Assembly (NCBI GenBank): GCA_025966435.1
Contig: JAICRQ010000250.1
Coordinates: 1 to 5,701, forward strand
Source of the DNA: Anaerolineales bacterium
Lineage (GTDB): Bacteria; Chloroflexota; Anaerolineae; Anaerolineales; Villigracilaceae
Length of the DNA: 5,701 nt
Reading direction: 5' to 3'
Below, in pieces: positions 1 through 5,497 of this stretch (its first letter is position 1; every line of letters starts with the position of its first letter). The notes under the pieces are model-generated. The model did not search any database. It was not told where the DNA came from and saw only the letters and a program-made list of their open reading frames with translations. Made by a program: the position numbers and the translations under genes.

Positions 1-675
1 AAGGAAGCGCTGGACAGTGCCAGCAAAGACCCGAATGCACCGGAGTATGCGAGCATTCGTGAGCTGCTGCGCGTGATCGACGAGTACATCCCCGAGCCAC
101 AGCGCGAGACGGACAAGCCGTTCATGATGGCGGTGGAAGATGTGTTCTCGATCAAGGGACGTGGCACGGTGGTGACAGGGCGTGTGGATCGCGGGCGAGC
201 CAAGAAAGGCGACCCGGTGTCGATCGTGGGCTTGCGCGAGACGAAGGATTCGGTCATCACCGGCACCGAGATGTTCCACAAGGAATTGGACGAGGTGGTG
301 GCAGGCGACAATGCGGGCATCCTCTTGCGCGGCATTGAGCGTGAGGATGTGGAGCGCGGGCAGGTGCTGGCGAAGCCAGGATCGGTGACACCGCACAAGA
401 AGTTCCTGGCGCAGGTGTATGTGCTGAAGAAGGAAGAAGGTGGGCGGCACAAGGCGTTCTTCTCAGGCTACCGCCCGCAGTTCTACATCCGGACGATGGA
501 CGTGACGGGCAACATCACCCTGCCGGAAGGGGTGGAGATGGTCATGCCGGGGGATGATGTCAACCTGACGGTGGAGCTGATCGTGCCGGTGGCACTTGAG
601 CAGGGCTCCAAGTTCGCCATCCGTGAAGGTGGACTCACCGTCGGCGCTGGCGTCGTCACGAAAATACTGGAATAG
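1..675 (+). CDS. tuf: Elongation factor Tu, 3' part (5' end lies outside window)
   Basis: EF-Tu is the cytoplasmic GTPase that brings aminoacyl-tRNA to the ribosomal A site. The 224 visible codons (family about 395-400 residues) are open from base 1. They begin close to where the G domain's last guanine-binding motif should lie, so the GTP-binding motifs are upstream of the window. Domain 2 begins near fragment residue 39 ([20 protein letters not shown]), and domain 3 near residue 130 with [14 protein letters not shown] and [10 protein letters not shown]. The C-terminus is [20 protein letters not shown]. Odd points: the usual Pro in the P[VI]ED motif is Ala44, the usual RVERG is RVDRG, and the usual Arg in GGRTVG is Leu212 (E. 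coli Arg381). Third-position GC is about 79% by hand count, far above rpsJ. The 8-nt gap to rpsJ suggests co-transcription. The identity is certain; whether this is one of two tuf copies cannot be seen. Confidence 0.98.
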   Translation, partial: KEALDSASKDPNAPEYASIRELLRVIDEYIPEPQRETDKPFMMAVEDVFSIKGRGTVVTGRVDRGRAKKGDPVSIVGLRETKDSVITGTEMFHKELDEVVAGDNAGILLRGIEREDVERGQVLAKPGSVTPHKKFLAQVYVLKKEEGGRHKAFFSGYRPQFYIRTMDVTGNITLPEGVEMVMPGDDVNLTVELIVPVALEQGSKFAIREGGLTVGAGVVTKILE

Positions 676-683
676 GTGAATTC

Positions 684-992
684 ATGACGAAGCAAAAGAT
701 CCGCATCCGGCTCAAAGCCTACGATCATCGTGTCCTGGATCAGTCTGCCAAACGTATTGTGGAAACGGCGGAACGCAGTGGCGCCCATGTAGTTGGTCCC
801 GTACCCTTGCCAACAAAGCTCGAACGGTTTACAATTCGACGCTCGACATTCATCGATAAAGACTCGCATGAGCATTATGAGATTCGTACTCACAATCGTT
901 TGATTGATGTCCTCGATCCGGACTCAAAGACAATCGACATGTTGATGCGGCTCAATTTGCCAGCAGGCGTGGATATCGAAATCAAAATCTAA
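684..992 (+). CDS. rpsJ: 30S ribosomal protein S10
   Basis: S10 (uS10) is a 30S head protein; in many bacteria it also pairs with NusB in antitermination complexes. The 102 residues match the usual 102-103. Diagnostic segments are [11 protein letters not shown] (6-16), [10 protein letters not shown] (25-34), [13 protein letters not shown] (38-50) and [12 protein letters not shown] (65-76). The ATG at 684 is chosen because AGGTGA (674-679) lies 4 nt upstream, overlapping the tuf stop codon, and the start matches family length. The extended loop reads [13 protein letters not shown] (54-66), whereas most bacteria have a form close to SPHVNKDSREQFE; several near-invariant positions differ. Third-position GC is about 54%, markedly lower than tuf just upstream. 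It is followed by a 191-nt non-coding gap, which is not the usual tight S10 operon spacing. Confidence 0.98.
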   Translation: MTKQKIRIRLKAYDHRVLDQSAKRIVETAERSGAHVVGPVPLPTKLERFTIRRSTFIDKDSHEHYEIRTHNRLIDVLDPDSKTIDMLMRLNLPAGVDIEIKI

Positions 993-1003
993 TCGGTCGT
1001 TAC

Positions 1004-1040
1004 TGGAGAGTAGAGACTAGCACGTGATCTCTACTCTCTA
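1004..1040 (+). promoter_or_regulatory. 13-bp hairpin in the rpsJ-rplC gap
   Basis: The arms TGGAGAGTAGAGA (1004-1016) and TCTCTACTCTCTA (1028-1040) are complementary over 13 bp with a single G-U pair (1005/1039). The 11-nt loop contains the palindrome CACGTG (1021-1026). The stem lies 11 nt after the rpsJ stop codon. It is A/T-mixed rather than GC-rich and is followed only by AATTTCG, so it lacks the U-tract of an intrinsic terminator. It could be an RNase III processing site, a 3'-end-protecting or attenuating hairpin, or a double-stranded operator. The pairing is directly visible; the function is inference. Confidence 0.7.
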
Positions 1041-1064
1041 ATTTCGACAGCGCAAGAACAGACC

Positions 1065-1153
1065 TGCTCGGGAGCACAAAATACTGGGCGTCCCGCCAGA
1101 CTGTTTACTGCGCTGCCTGGAGATGATGCAGTCGAAGCCCCGACTGACAGTCT
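1065..1153 (+). promoter_or_regulatory. Candidate structured mRNA leader upstream of rplC
   Basis: Four pairings tile this stretch: TGCT/AGCA (1065-1068/1073-1076), GGCG/CGCC (1087-1090/1094-1097), AGACTGT/ACAGTCT (1098-1104/1147-1153) and, nested in the last, CAGTCG/CGACTG (1129-1134/1141-1146) with a 6-nt loop. The inner stem abuts the outer one at 1146/1147, and the GGCG hairpin ends exactly where the outer stem begins, which would allow coaxial stacking. GACTG occurs twice (1099, 1142) and CAGTC twice (1129, 1148), so 1099-1103 could instead pair with 1129-1133. The element ends 14 nt before the rplC AAGGAG. In E. coli, L4 represses the S10 operon through a leader upstream of rpsJ; here rplD (L4) lies shortly downstream, so a comparable role is conceivable but unproven. 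Confidence 0.45.
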
Positions 1154-1167
1154 CACTAAACTTTTTG

Positions 1168-1173
1168 AAGGAG
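1168..1173 (+). promoter_or_regulatory. Ribosome-binding site of rplC
   Basis: AAGGAG lies 10 nt before the ATG at 1184, preceded by a T5 run (1162-1166). It fixes the rplC start; the rplC frame has a stop codon at 1166-1168, so no upstream start is possible. It sits just below the candidate leader structure, so folding there could affect access to it. Confidence 0.8.
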
Positions 1174-1183
1174 AAAACAGAGT

Positions 1184-1810
1184 ATGTTAAAAGGGCTTAT
1201 TGGAAAGAAGATTGGCATGACCCAGATCTTCGATGAGAAAGGCGTCGCTTATCCTGTGACGATCATCGAAGCTGGGCCATGTTACGTTACCCAGGTACGC
1301 AGTCAGGAAGGTGATGGGTATATGGCAGTCCAGGTCGGCTATGGGGAAGTTCACCCTAAGAAGTTGGCGTCCGGTGAATTGGGGCATTTAAAAGCGAATG
1401 ACTTACCTCCAATGCGTTTTCTGCGCGAATTTCGCTCAAAAGAAGAAGCTAATGTCGGCGATAAGCTGACCGTGGATGTCTTCGCGATTGGTGAACATGT
1501 AGATGTGGTTGGCACAAGCAAGGGCAAGGGTTTTGCCGGTTCGGTCAAGCGCCACCACTTCAAAGGCGGCAAGAAGACGCATGGTCAGTCTGACCGCCAT
1601 CGTGCGCCTGGCTCGCGCGGCGCTGGTACAACGCCGGGACGCGTTTATAAAAACGCACGAGGTGCCGGGCATATGGGCAATGAACGTGTCACCGTGCAAG
1701 CGCTAAAGGTAGTGTTGGTGGATCCCGAACGCAATTTGTTAGGTGTTCATGGCGCTGTGCCCGGAGGCAAGGGTGGTCTGGTTGTAATCAAAGAGGCTCG
1801 AAAGCAGTAA
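1184..1810 (+). CDS. rplC: 50S ribosomal protein L3
   Basis: L3 (uL3) is an early-assembling 23S rRNA-binding protein whose long loop reaches towards the peptidyl-transferase centre. The 208 residues match the family. Diagnostic parts are [13 protein letters not shown] (4-16), [17 protein letters not shown] (110-126) and [11 protein letters not shown] (162-172). The tip of the central loop reads [13 protein letters not shown] (143-155); E. coli has GSIGQNQTPG there, and its Gln150, the residue N5-methylated by PrmB, corresponds to Thr149 here, so that modification cannot occur at this position. [10 protein letters not shown] replaces the more common form with MAGHMG or MAGQMG. It is the first gene after the 191-nt gap, so it may be the first gene under control of any element there. 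rplD follows after 28 nt. Confidence 0.98.
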   Translation: MLKGLIGKKIGMTQIFDEKGVAYPVTIIEAGPCYVTQVRSQEGDGYMAVQVGYGEVHPKKLASGELGHLKANDLPPMRFLREFRSKEEANVGDKLTVDVFAIGEHVDVVGTSKGKGFAGSVKRHHFKGGKKTHGQSDRHRAPGSRGAGTTPGRVYKNARGAGHMGNERVTVQALKVVLVDPERNLLGVHGAVPGGKGGLVVIKEARKQ

Positions 1811-1838
1811 TCTGCTGGAGAATCGGAGCAAAGTAACT

Positions 1839-2468
1839 ATGAAAGTAGATGTTCTAGATCTGGAAGGTAAGAAGCTTCGTGAGGTGGAACTCCCCGCCGC
1901 GATCTTCGAAGCCCCCGTTAATGTAGATTTGATGCACCAGGCGTACGTCCGGCAGATGGCAAATGCGCGTCTTGGCACGCATGACACCAAGGTACGAGGC
2001 GAAGTCGCTGGTGGTGGCGCAAAGCCCTGGAAGCAAAAAGGGACTGGTCGCGCCCGTCAGGGTTCCCGCCGCGCCGCGCAGTGGGTGGGTGGTGGACGTA
2101 TCCACACCCCGCATCCGCGCAGCTATGAGCAGCGAATGCCCAAAAAAATGAGACAGGCCGCGTTGCGTTCCGCGCTCTCCGCTAAAGCCGCGGACGCTGG
2201 TATTGTGCTGATCGACGAGTTTTCCCTTTCTGAAGCCAAGACCAAGGTTATGGCGCAGACTCTGAGAAACCTTGTTGGTACCTCAACCGCCCTGGTCCTG
2301 CTCCCCGAAAAAGGTGAGGCATATGACTTGGTCACAAAGACGACAAATAACCTCGGCGATACGAAAGTTCTGCTGGCGAGCTATTTGAACATCCGTGACC
2401 TGTTCGGATATGACAAGCTGATCTTGCCGGTGAAGGCATTGGATGCCTTGGTGGCGAACTTAGGCTAG
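1839..2468 (+). CDS. rplD: 50S ribosomal protein L4
   Basis: L4 (uL4) has a globular domain on the 50S surface and a long loop that lines the exit-tunnel constriction with L22. In E. coli it is also the autogenous repressor of the S10 operon. The 209 residues are typical. The tunnel loop is plain at about residues 50-105: KPWKQKGTGRARQGS (62-76), then WVGGGRIHTPHPRSY (82-96) and MPKKMRQAALRSALSAKA (100-117). The Lys linked to macrolide resistance in E. coli (Lys63) is kept in KPWKQKGTG. The C-terminal Rossmann-like half includes VLIDEF (123-128) and NIRDLFGYDKLILPVKAL. Start: ATG with GGAG (1825-1828) 10 nt upstream. rplW starts 8 nt after its stop codon. Confidence 0.98.
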   Translation: MKVDVLDLEGKKLREVELPAAIFEAPVNVDLMHQAYVRQMANARLGTHDTKVRGEVAGGGAKPWKQKGTGRARQGSRRAAQWVGGGRIHTPHPRSYEQRMPKKMRQAALRSALSAKAADAGIVLIDEFSLSEAKTKVMAQTLRNLVGTSTALVLLPEKGEAYDLVTKTTNNLGDTKVLLASYLNIRDLFGYDKLILPVKALDALVANLG

Positions 2469-2476
2469 GAGAAGAA

Positions 2477-2779
2477 ATGAGCACTATTTATGATGTCCTT
2501 CGCCGTCCATTGGTCACTGAAAAATCCAGTTACCAATCTGGTAAGCTAAATCAATATTCCTTTATTGTCGCCGATCATGCCACTCGTTCCCAGGTCAAGG
2601 ATGCGGTCGAAACGCTCTACGATGTGAATGTGGTGCGCGTGAATGTAATCAATGTCCCTGCTAAGCGTGGTCGCCGCCTTCGCAGCCGCCGTTTGCTTGT
2701 TCGCAAGCCCGCGTATAAGAAGGCAATCATCACTCTGGCTGAGGGCCAAACACTTCAGATCTTTGAAGGGGTGTCGTAA
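2477..2779 (+). CDS. rplW: 50S ribosomal protein L23
   Basis: L23 (uL23) surrounds the peptide exit and is the docking site for trigger factor and SRP. The 100 residues are of normal length. The N-terminal family block RRPLVTEKS (9-17) is present; Glu15 corresponds to E. coli Glu18, the main trigger-factor contact. The hydrophobic core [19 protein letters not shown] (27-45) and [11 protein letters not shown] (50-60) lead into a very basic rRNA-binding loop [12 protein letters not shown] (61-72), followed by [15 protein letters not shown] (77-91). AGGAG (2467-2471) overlaps the rplD stop codon 5 nt before the ATG. The stop codon overlaps the rplB start by 1 nt (TAATG), which implies translational coupling. 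Confidence 0.97.
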   Translation: MSTIYDVLRRPLVTEKSSYQSGKLNQYSFIVADHATRSQVKDAVETLYDVNVVRVNVINVPAKRGRRLRSRRLLVRKPAYKKAIITLAEGQTLQIFEGVS

Positions 2780-3615
2780 TGGCAGTTAAAAAATACAAAC
2801 CGGTAACCCCCGGTACTCGTGGGATGACCGGTCACAGCTTTGAAGAAATTACTAAGTCCAAGCCGGAGCGCTCGCTACTTGTGCCGCTGCGCAAGAGTGG
2901 TGGTCGAAACTCCTATGGGCGTGTCACCGTTCGTCACCGTGGTGGTGGACACAAGCGCTTCATCCGCATTGTGGATTTCAAGCGTGACAAGCGCGATATT
3001 CCCGCCAAAGTGGCCGCGATCGAGTATGACCCGAACCGCACGGCGCGCCTAGCGTTGTTAAACTACGCTGACGGTGAGAAGCGTTACATTGTGGCGCCGA
3101 CCGATCTCAAGGTTGGCGATACAGTTATGGCCGGACCTGGCGCCGAGATTCGCTCGGGGAACTCGCTTCCTATCGCGAATATCCCGGTCGGTACCATGAT
3201 CCACAACATCGAGGTCAAAGAAGGTCGCGGTGGTCAGATGGTACGTTCCGCCGGTGGTGCTGCACAGTTGCTCGCCAAGGAAGGCGACTTTGCACAGGTG
3301 CGCATGCCCTCTGGCGAGGTCCGCTTGATCCGTCAGGCTTGCTACGCGACCGTGGGGCAGGTTGGAAATCTGGATCACGGCAACGTCAAACTCGGTAAAG
3401 CCGGTCGCAAGCGCCACAAAGGCATTCGCCCGGCCGTTCGCGGCTCTGCCATGTCCCCACGCGACCATCCACATGGCGGCGGTGAAGGTCGTCAACCGAT
3501 TGGTCTAGCAGGTCCGAAGAGCCCATGGGGTAAACCCACTCTGGGTTACAAGACCCGCCGTAACAAGAAAACCGACCAGTATATTGTGCGTCGTCGTAGT
3601 AAGACGAACCGCTAA
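2779..3615 (+). CDS. rplB: 50S ribosomal protein L2
   Basis: L2 (uL2) is a primary 23S rRNA-binding protein needed for subunit association and peptidyl-transferase function. The 278 residues agree with the usual 273-280. The N-terminal domain has [20 protein letters not shown] (5-24), [19 protein letters not shown] (42-60) and [20 protein letters not shown] (66-85). The central SH3-like part carries [20 protein letters not shown] (137-156). The C-terminal part has [14 protein letters not shown] (229-242), including the His that corresponds to the essential E. coli His229, and [13 protein letters not shown] (248-260). Odd: the L2 signature around residues 218-229 normally has Asn before Pro (AMNP); here it is Ser226 (codon TCC), in [12 protein letters not shown]. 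It starts inside the rplW stop codon, so it is probably translated by coupling. Confidence 0.98.
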   Translation: MAVKKYKPVTPGTRGMTGHSFEEITKSKPERSLLVPLRKSGGRNSYGRVTVRHRGGGHKRFIRIVDFKRDKRDIPAKVAAIEYDPNRTARLALLNYADGEKRYIVAPTDLKVGDTVMAGPGAEIRSGNSLPIANIPVGTMIHNIEVKEGRGGQMVRSAGGAAQLLAKEGDFAQVRMPSGEVRLIRQACYATVGQVGNLDHGNVKLGKAGRKRHKGIRPAVRGSAMSPRDHPHGGGEGRQPIGLAGPKSPWGKPTLGYKTRRNKKTDQYIVRRRSKTNR

Positions 3616-3631
3616 TCAGTAGAGGTACGAT

Positions 3632-3907
3632 ATGTCACGATCATTGAAAAAGGGCCCGTTTATTGAGCCCAAACTCTTGAAACGAATTGAAGCGATGAAC
3701 CAGAAAGGCGAGAAGAAGGTGCTTCGGACGTGGAGCCGCGCCAGTGTGATCTTTCCCCAGATGGTTGGACACACAATCGCTGTCCATGACGGACGTCGCC
3801 ATGTTCCAATCTACATCACTGAGAACATGGTCGGTCACCGCTTGGGCGAGTTTGCCCCGACGCGCACTTTCCGCGGTCATATGGCAGCTGAGAAGTCTGC
3901 TTCCTAG
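3632..3907 (+). CDS. rpsS: 30S ribosomal protein S19
   Basis: S19 (uS19) is a 30S head protein that binds 16S rRNA together with S13, near the A-site finger bridge. At 91 residues it is of normal length. The start [16 protein letters not shown] (1-16) is the family N-terminus, [20 protein letters not shown] (32-51) is the core, and the family signature runs from Asp53 to Thr77 ([20 protein letters not shown] then EFAPT). The ATG at 3632 has GAGG (3622-3625) 6 nt upstream. It lies 16 nt after rplB and 10 nt before rplV. Nothing unusual is seen in it. Confidence 0.98.
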   Translation: MSRSLKKGPFIEPKLLKRIEAMNQKGEKKVLRTWSRASVIFPQMVGHTIAVHDGRRHVPIYITENMVGHRLGEFAPTRTFRGHMAAEKSAS

Positions 3908-3910
3908 GAG
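3906..3910 (+). promoter_or_regulatory. Ribosome-binding site that fixes the rplV start
   Basis: AGGAG overlaps the rpsS stop codon and lies 7 nt before the ATG at 3918. The rplV frame is open much further upstream (from 3765, inside rpsS), and this site together with the family N-terminus decides for 3918. Confidence 0.85.
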
Positions 3911-3917
3911 AATCGAG

Positions 3918-4259
3918 ATGGCTGATATTCAAGCACATTTACGCTTTCTCCCGATGTCTGCCCAGAAGGTTCGTTTGGTGGTGGATCTTGTAAGAGGCAA
4001 AAATGCCAACGAAGCGCTCGAAATGCTGCGCTTTGTTCCCAAGGCAGCTGCGTTGCCGGTTCGTAAGCTGCTCGCTTCGGCTGTGGCGAATGCAGAAGAG
4101 AATTTCGGTGTCAGCCGTGATGATCTGTTTGTTGCCCAGATCTTCGCGAATGAGGCTCCCACCCGCAAGTGGCGCCGGTTCGGTGCGCGTGGTCGGTTCA
4201 AGCCGATATTGCGCCGTAATTCCCATGTGACTGTCGTCTTGCGCGAGCGCGGGGCGTAG
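3918..4259 (+). CDS. rplV: 50S ribosomal protein L22
   Basis: L22 (uL22) binds all six 23S rRNA domains and sends a beta-hairpin into the exit tunnel opposite L4. The 113 residues are near the usual 110-115. Visible parts are AHLRFLPMSAQKVRLVVDLV (6-25), RGKNANEALEMLRFVPKAAA (26-45) and the C-terminal ILRRNSHVTVVLRE (97-110). The hairpin tip reads RRFGARGRFKP (86-96), where E. coli has IMPRAKGRADR; the Pro-Arg of the common MPRA core is replaced by Phe-Gly. This tip is the region where E. coli mutations affect macrolide sensitivity. The start is placed at 3918, not at an upstream in-frame start, on the basis of the AGGAG 7 nt before it and family length. rpsC follows after 19 nt. Confidence 0.97.
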   Translation: MADIQAHLRFLPMSAQKVRLVVDLVRGKNANEALEMLRFVPKAAALPVRKLLASAVANAEENFGVSRDDLFVAQIFANEAPTRKWRRFGARGRFKPILRRNSHVTVVLRERGA

Positions 4260-4278
4260 AAGGTAGTAAGGAGAAATT

Positions 4279-5028
4279 ATGGGTCGAAAAGTACATCCGA
4301 TTGGTATGCGCCTTGGGATCAATCAGGGCTGGCAGGGACGTTGGTTTGCTGAGGGTACACAGTATCGTGATCAACTGCACCAGGATTTCGCCATTCGCAG
4401 CCTGTTACAGGGAACCGTTTCTAAAGGCGGCGCATCGCAAGACACTGATGTTCGCAAACTTCGCAAAGACCTGCCGGATAGCGTAAAAAACGGCAAAGCT
4501 GGTATTTCCCGGATCGAGGTCGAGCGCTATCCCGGAAAGGTTCGTATTGCTATCCACACCGCCAAACCTGGTATCCTAATCGGTCGCAAGGGAGAAGGTG
4601 TGAAGAAGATCCGCGCGGCGCTGGAAACACTGGTTGGTAAGAAGGTGGATCTTGATATCAAAGAGATTGGTTCACCCGATACCGATGCCACGCTTGTGGC
4701 TCGCAATGTTGCCGACCAGCTCGAGCGCCGTATTGCTTACCGCCGCGCCATGAAGCGTGCCATTCAACAGGCAATGCGCCAGGGTGCGCAGGGCATCAAG
4801 ATCATGGTTGGTGGTCGCTTGGGTGGCGCGGAAATGTCCCGCGATGTGTGGCTGCGCGATGGACGCGTTCCTTTGCAGACCCTGCGTGCCAATGTGGACT
4901 TTGCCAAAACAGAAGCCCATACCACATACGGTGCGCTCGGTGTGAAAGTCTGGGTGTACAAAGGCGAAGCTGTCCCTGAAACAGAAGAAAAGGCTGAGAC
5001 AACTGAGGGTGTATACGTAAGCGAATAG
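4279..5028 (+). CDS. rpsC: 30S ribosomal protein S3 with a 24-residue N-terminal insertion
   Basis: S3 (uS3) forms part of the mRNA entry channel on the 30S head. The 249 residues include the family start [18 protein letters not shown] (1-18), the KH domain with its GRKG loop (102-105), [14 protein letters not shown] (154-167), [14 protein letters not shown] (178-191), and [19 protein letters not shown] (212-230). The entry-channel residues Arg131, Arg132 and Lys135 of E. coli are Arg155, Arg156 and Lys159 here. Ungapped alignment by eye puts the +24 shift entirely between residues 41 and 73, just before [10 protein letters not shown]. This extra segment is Lys/Asp/Gly-rich ([20 protein letters not shown], 48-67). 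After residue 230 the tail is acidic ([12 protein letters not shown]), unlike the basic E. coli tail. AAGGAG (4268-4273) lies 5 nt before the ATG. Confidence 0.97.
   Translation: MGRKVHPIGMRLGINQGWQGRWFAEGTQYRDQLHQDFAIRSLLQGTVSKGGASQDTDVRKLRKDLPDSVKNGKAGISRIEVERYPGKVRIAIHTAKPGILIGRKGEGVKKIRAALETLVGKKVDLDIKEIGSPDTDATLVARNVADQLERRIAYRRAMKRAIQQAMRQGAQGIKIMVGGRLGGAEMSRDVWLRDGRVPLQTLRANVDFAKTEAHTTYGALGVKVWVYKGEAVPETEEKAETTEGVYVSE
4451..4468 (+). repeat. Two 9-bp tandem units inside the S3 insertion
   Basis: TTCGCAAAC (4451-4459) is followed directly by TTCGCAAAG (4460-4468), 8 of 9 bases identical, spelling Arg-Lys twice (VRKLRKD) within the extra S3 segment. It could be a relic of slippage expansion, but only two units are present, so chance or amino-acid preference cannot be excluded. 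Confidence 0.5.
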
Positions 5029-5039
5029 CCAGCGTACAC
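5009..5039 (+). promoter_or_regulatory. Possible hairpin across the rpsC stop codon
   Basis: GTGTA-TA-CG (5009-5017) can pair with CGTACAC (5033-5039): five pairs, a two-base bulge, then two pairs, with the rpsC TAG (5026-5028) in the loop. No U-run follows. It lies in the 43-nt rpsC-rplP spacer, the longest downstream of rplC. It is weak and may be chance. Confidence 0.25.
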
Positions 5040-5059
5040 AAAGCAAGTTGTCTTTGAAT

Positions 5060-5064
5060 GAGGT
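5060..5064 (+). promoter_or_regulatory. Ribosome-binding site that fixes the rplP start
   Basis: GAGGT ends 7 nt before the ATG at 5072. An in-frame TTG at 5048 would add eight residues that the family lacks and would include this site within the coding region, so 5072 is preferred. Confidence 0.8.
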
Positions 5065-5071
5065 AGTTACT

Positions 5072-5497
5072 ATGTTGATGCCAAAACGTGTAAAGTGGCG
5101 CAAGCAAATGCGCGGTCGAATGAAGGGCAAAGCCTTGCGCGGTGCAGAGGTCAGCTTCGGCGAATATGGTTTGCAGGCGCTGGAACCCGGCTGGGTGACC
5201 GCCCGTCAGATCGAGGCTGCACGCCGCACTATCGTTCGCGAGATGAAGAGGCGTGGCAAGGTCTGGATTCGAATTTTCCCTGCCAAGCCATATACCCACA
5301 AGCCACCTGAAACCCGTATGGGTTCTGGGAAGGGTAACGTGGAATATTACGTCGCTGTTGTCAAGCCAGGTCGAATCATGTTCGAAGTCGGTGGCTTGGA
5401 TTCAGACATCGCTATCCAGGCACTAAAGAACGCTCAGTACAAATTTTCCATCAAGACAAAGATTGTAGGGCGTCAGGATGCAGGAGAGCAGGAATGA
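5072..5497 (+). CDS. rplP: 50S ribosomal protein L16
   Basis: L16 (uL16) is a late-assembling protein near the A-site tRNA elbow and helps order the peptidyl-transferase region. The 141 residues are normal. The N-terminus [20 protein letters not shown] (1-20) is the family start and confirms the ATG at 5072. [20 protein letters not shown] (28-47) and [20 protein letters not shown] (48-67) follow, then the signature [19 protein letters not shown] (82-100). Arg82 matches E. coli Arg81, the residue hydroxylated by YcfD; whether a hydroxylase exists here is unknown. Tyr93 replaces the Trp found in many homologues. The C-terminal [11 protein letters not shown] (124-134) is typical. The stop codon overlaps the rpmC start (ATGA), which implies coupling. 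Confidence 0.98.
   Translation: MLMPKRVKWRKQMRGRMKGKALRGAEVSFGEYGLQALEPGWVTARQIEAARRTIVREMKRRGKVWIRIFPAKPYTHKPPETRMGSGKGNVEYYVAVVKPGRIMFEVGGLDSDIAIQALKNAQYKFSIKTKIVGRQDAGEQE

Noticed and set aside
483..893. 136-residue open frame on the minus strand across tuf and rpsJ
   Set aside because: It lies antisense to two certain genes, shows no recognisable family, and reads as a shadow of tuf/rpsJ codons.
1040..1090. Internal sigma-70 promoter for rplC (TCGACA-like -35 near 1045)
   Set aside because: No -10-like hexamer lies at 16-18 nt; the best AT-rich stretch is about 26 nt away.
1147..1166. Intrinsic terminator or attenuator ending in the T5 run before rplC
   Set aside because: The stem end (1153) is separated from TTTTT by 8 nt and the helix is only 7 bp, so it does not fit a standard terminator.
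1123..1236. 37-codon open frame (ATGATGCAG...) in the rpsJ-rplC gap as a leader peptide
   Set aside because: TGGAG abuts the first ATG with no spacer, the frame runs into rplC out of frame, and there is no codon run of regulatory type.
3058..3495. 145-residue open frame on the minus strand within rplB
   Set aside because: It is entirely antisense to L2 and its composition simply mirrors L2 codons; no domain is visible.
3765..3917. Longer L22 start, giving a 164-residue protein
   Set aside because: The extra 51 residues overlap rpsS in another frame and are absent from the family; AGGAG at 3906-3910 and the family N-terminus support 3918.
5048..5071. Upstream TTG start for rplP
   Set aside because: It would add eight non-family residues and swallow the GAGGT site; [12 protein letters not shown] from 5072 is the L16 start.
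4802..5299. 165-residue open frame on the minus strand across rpsC and rplP
   Set aside because: It is antisense to two well-supported genes, with no motif and no credible start context.
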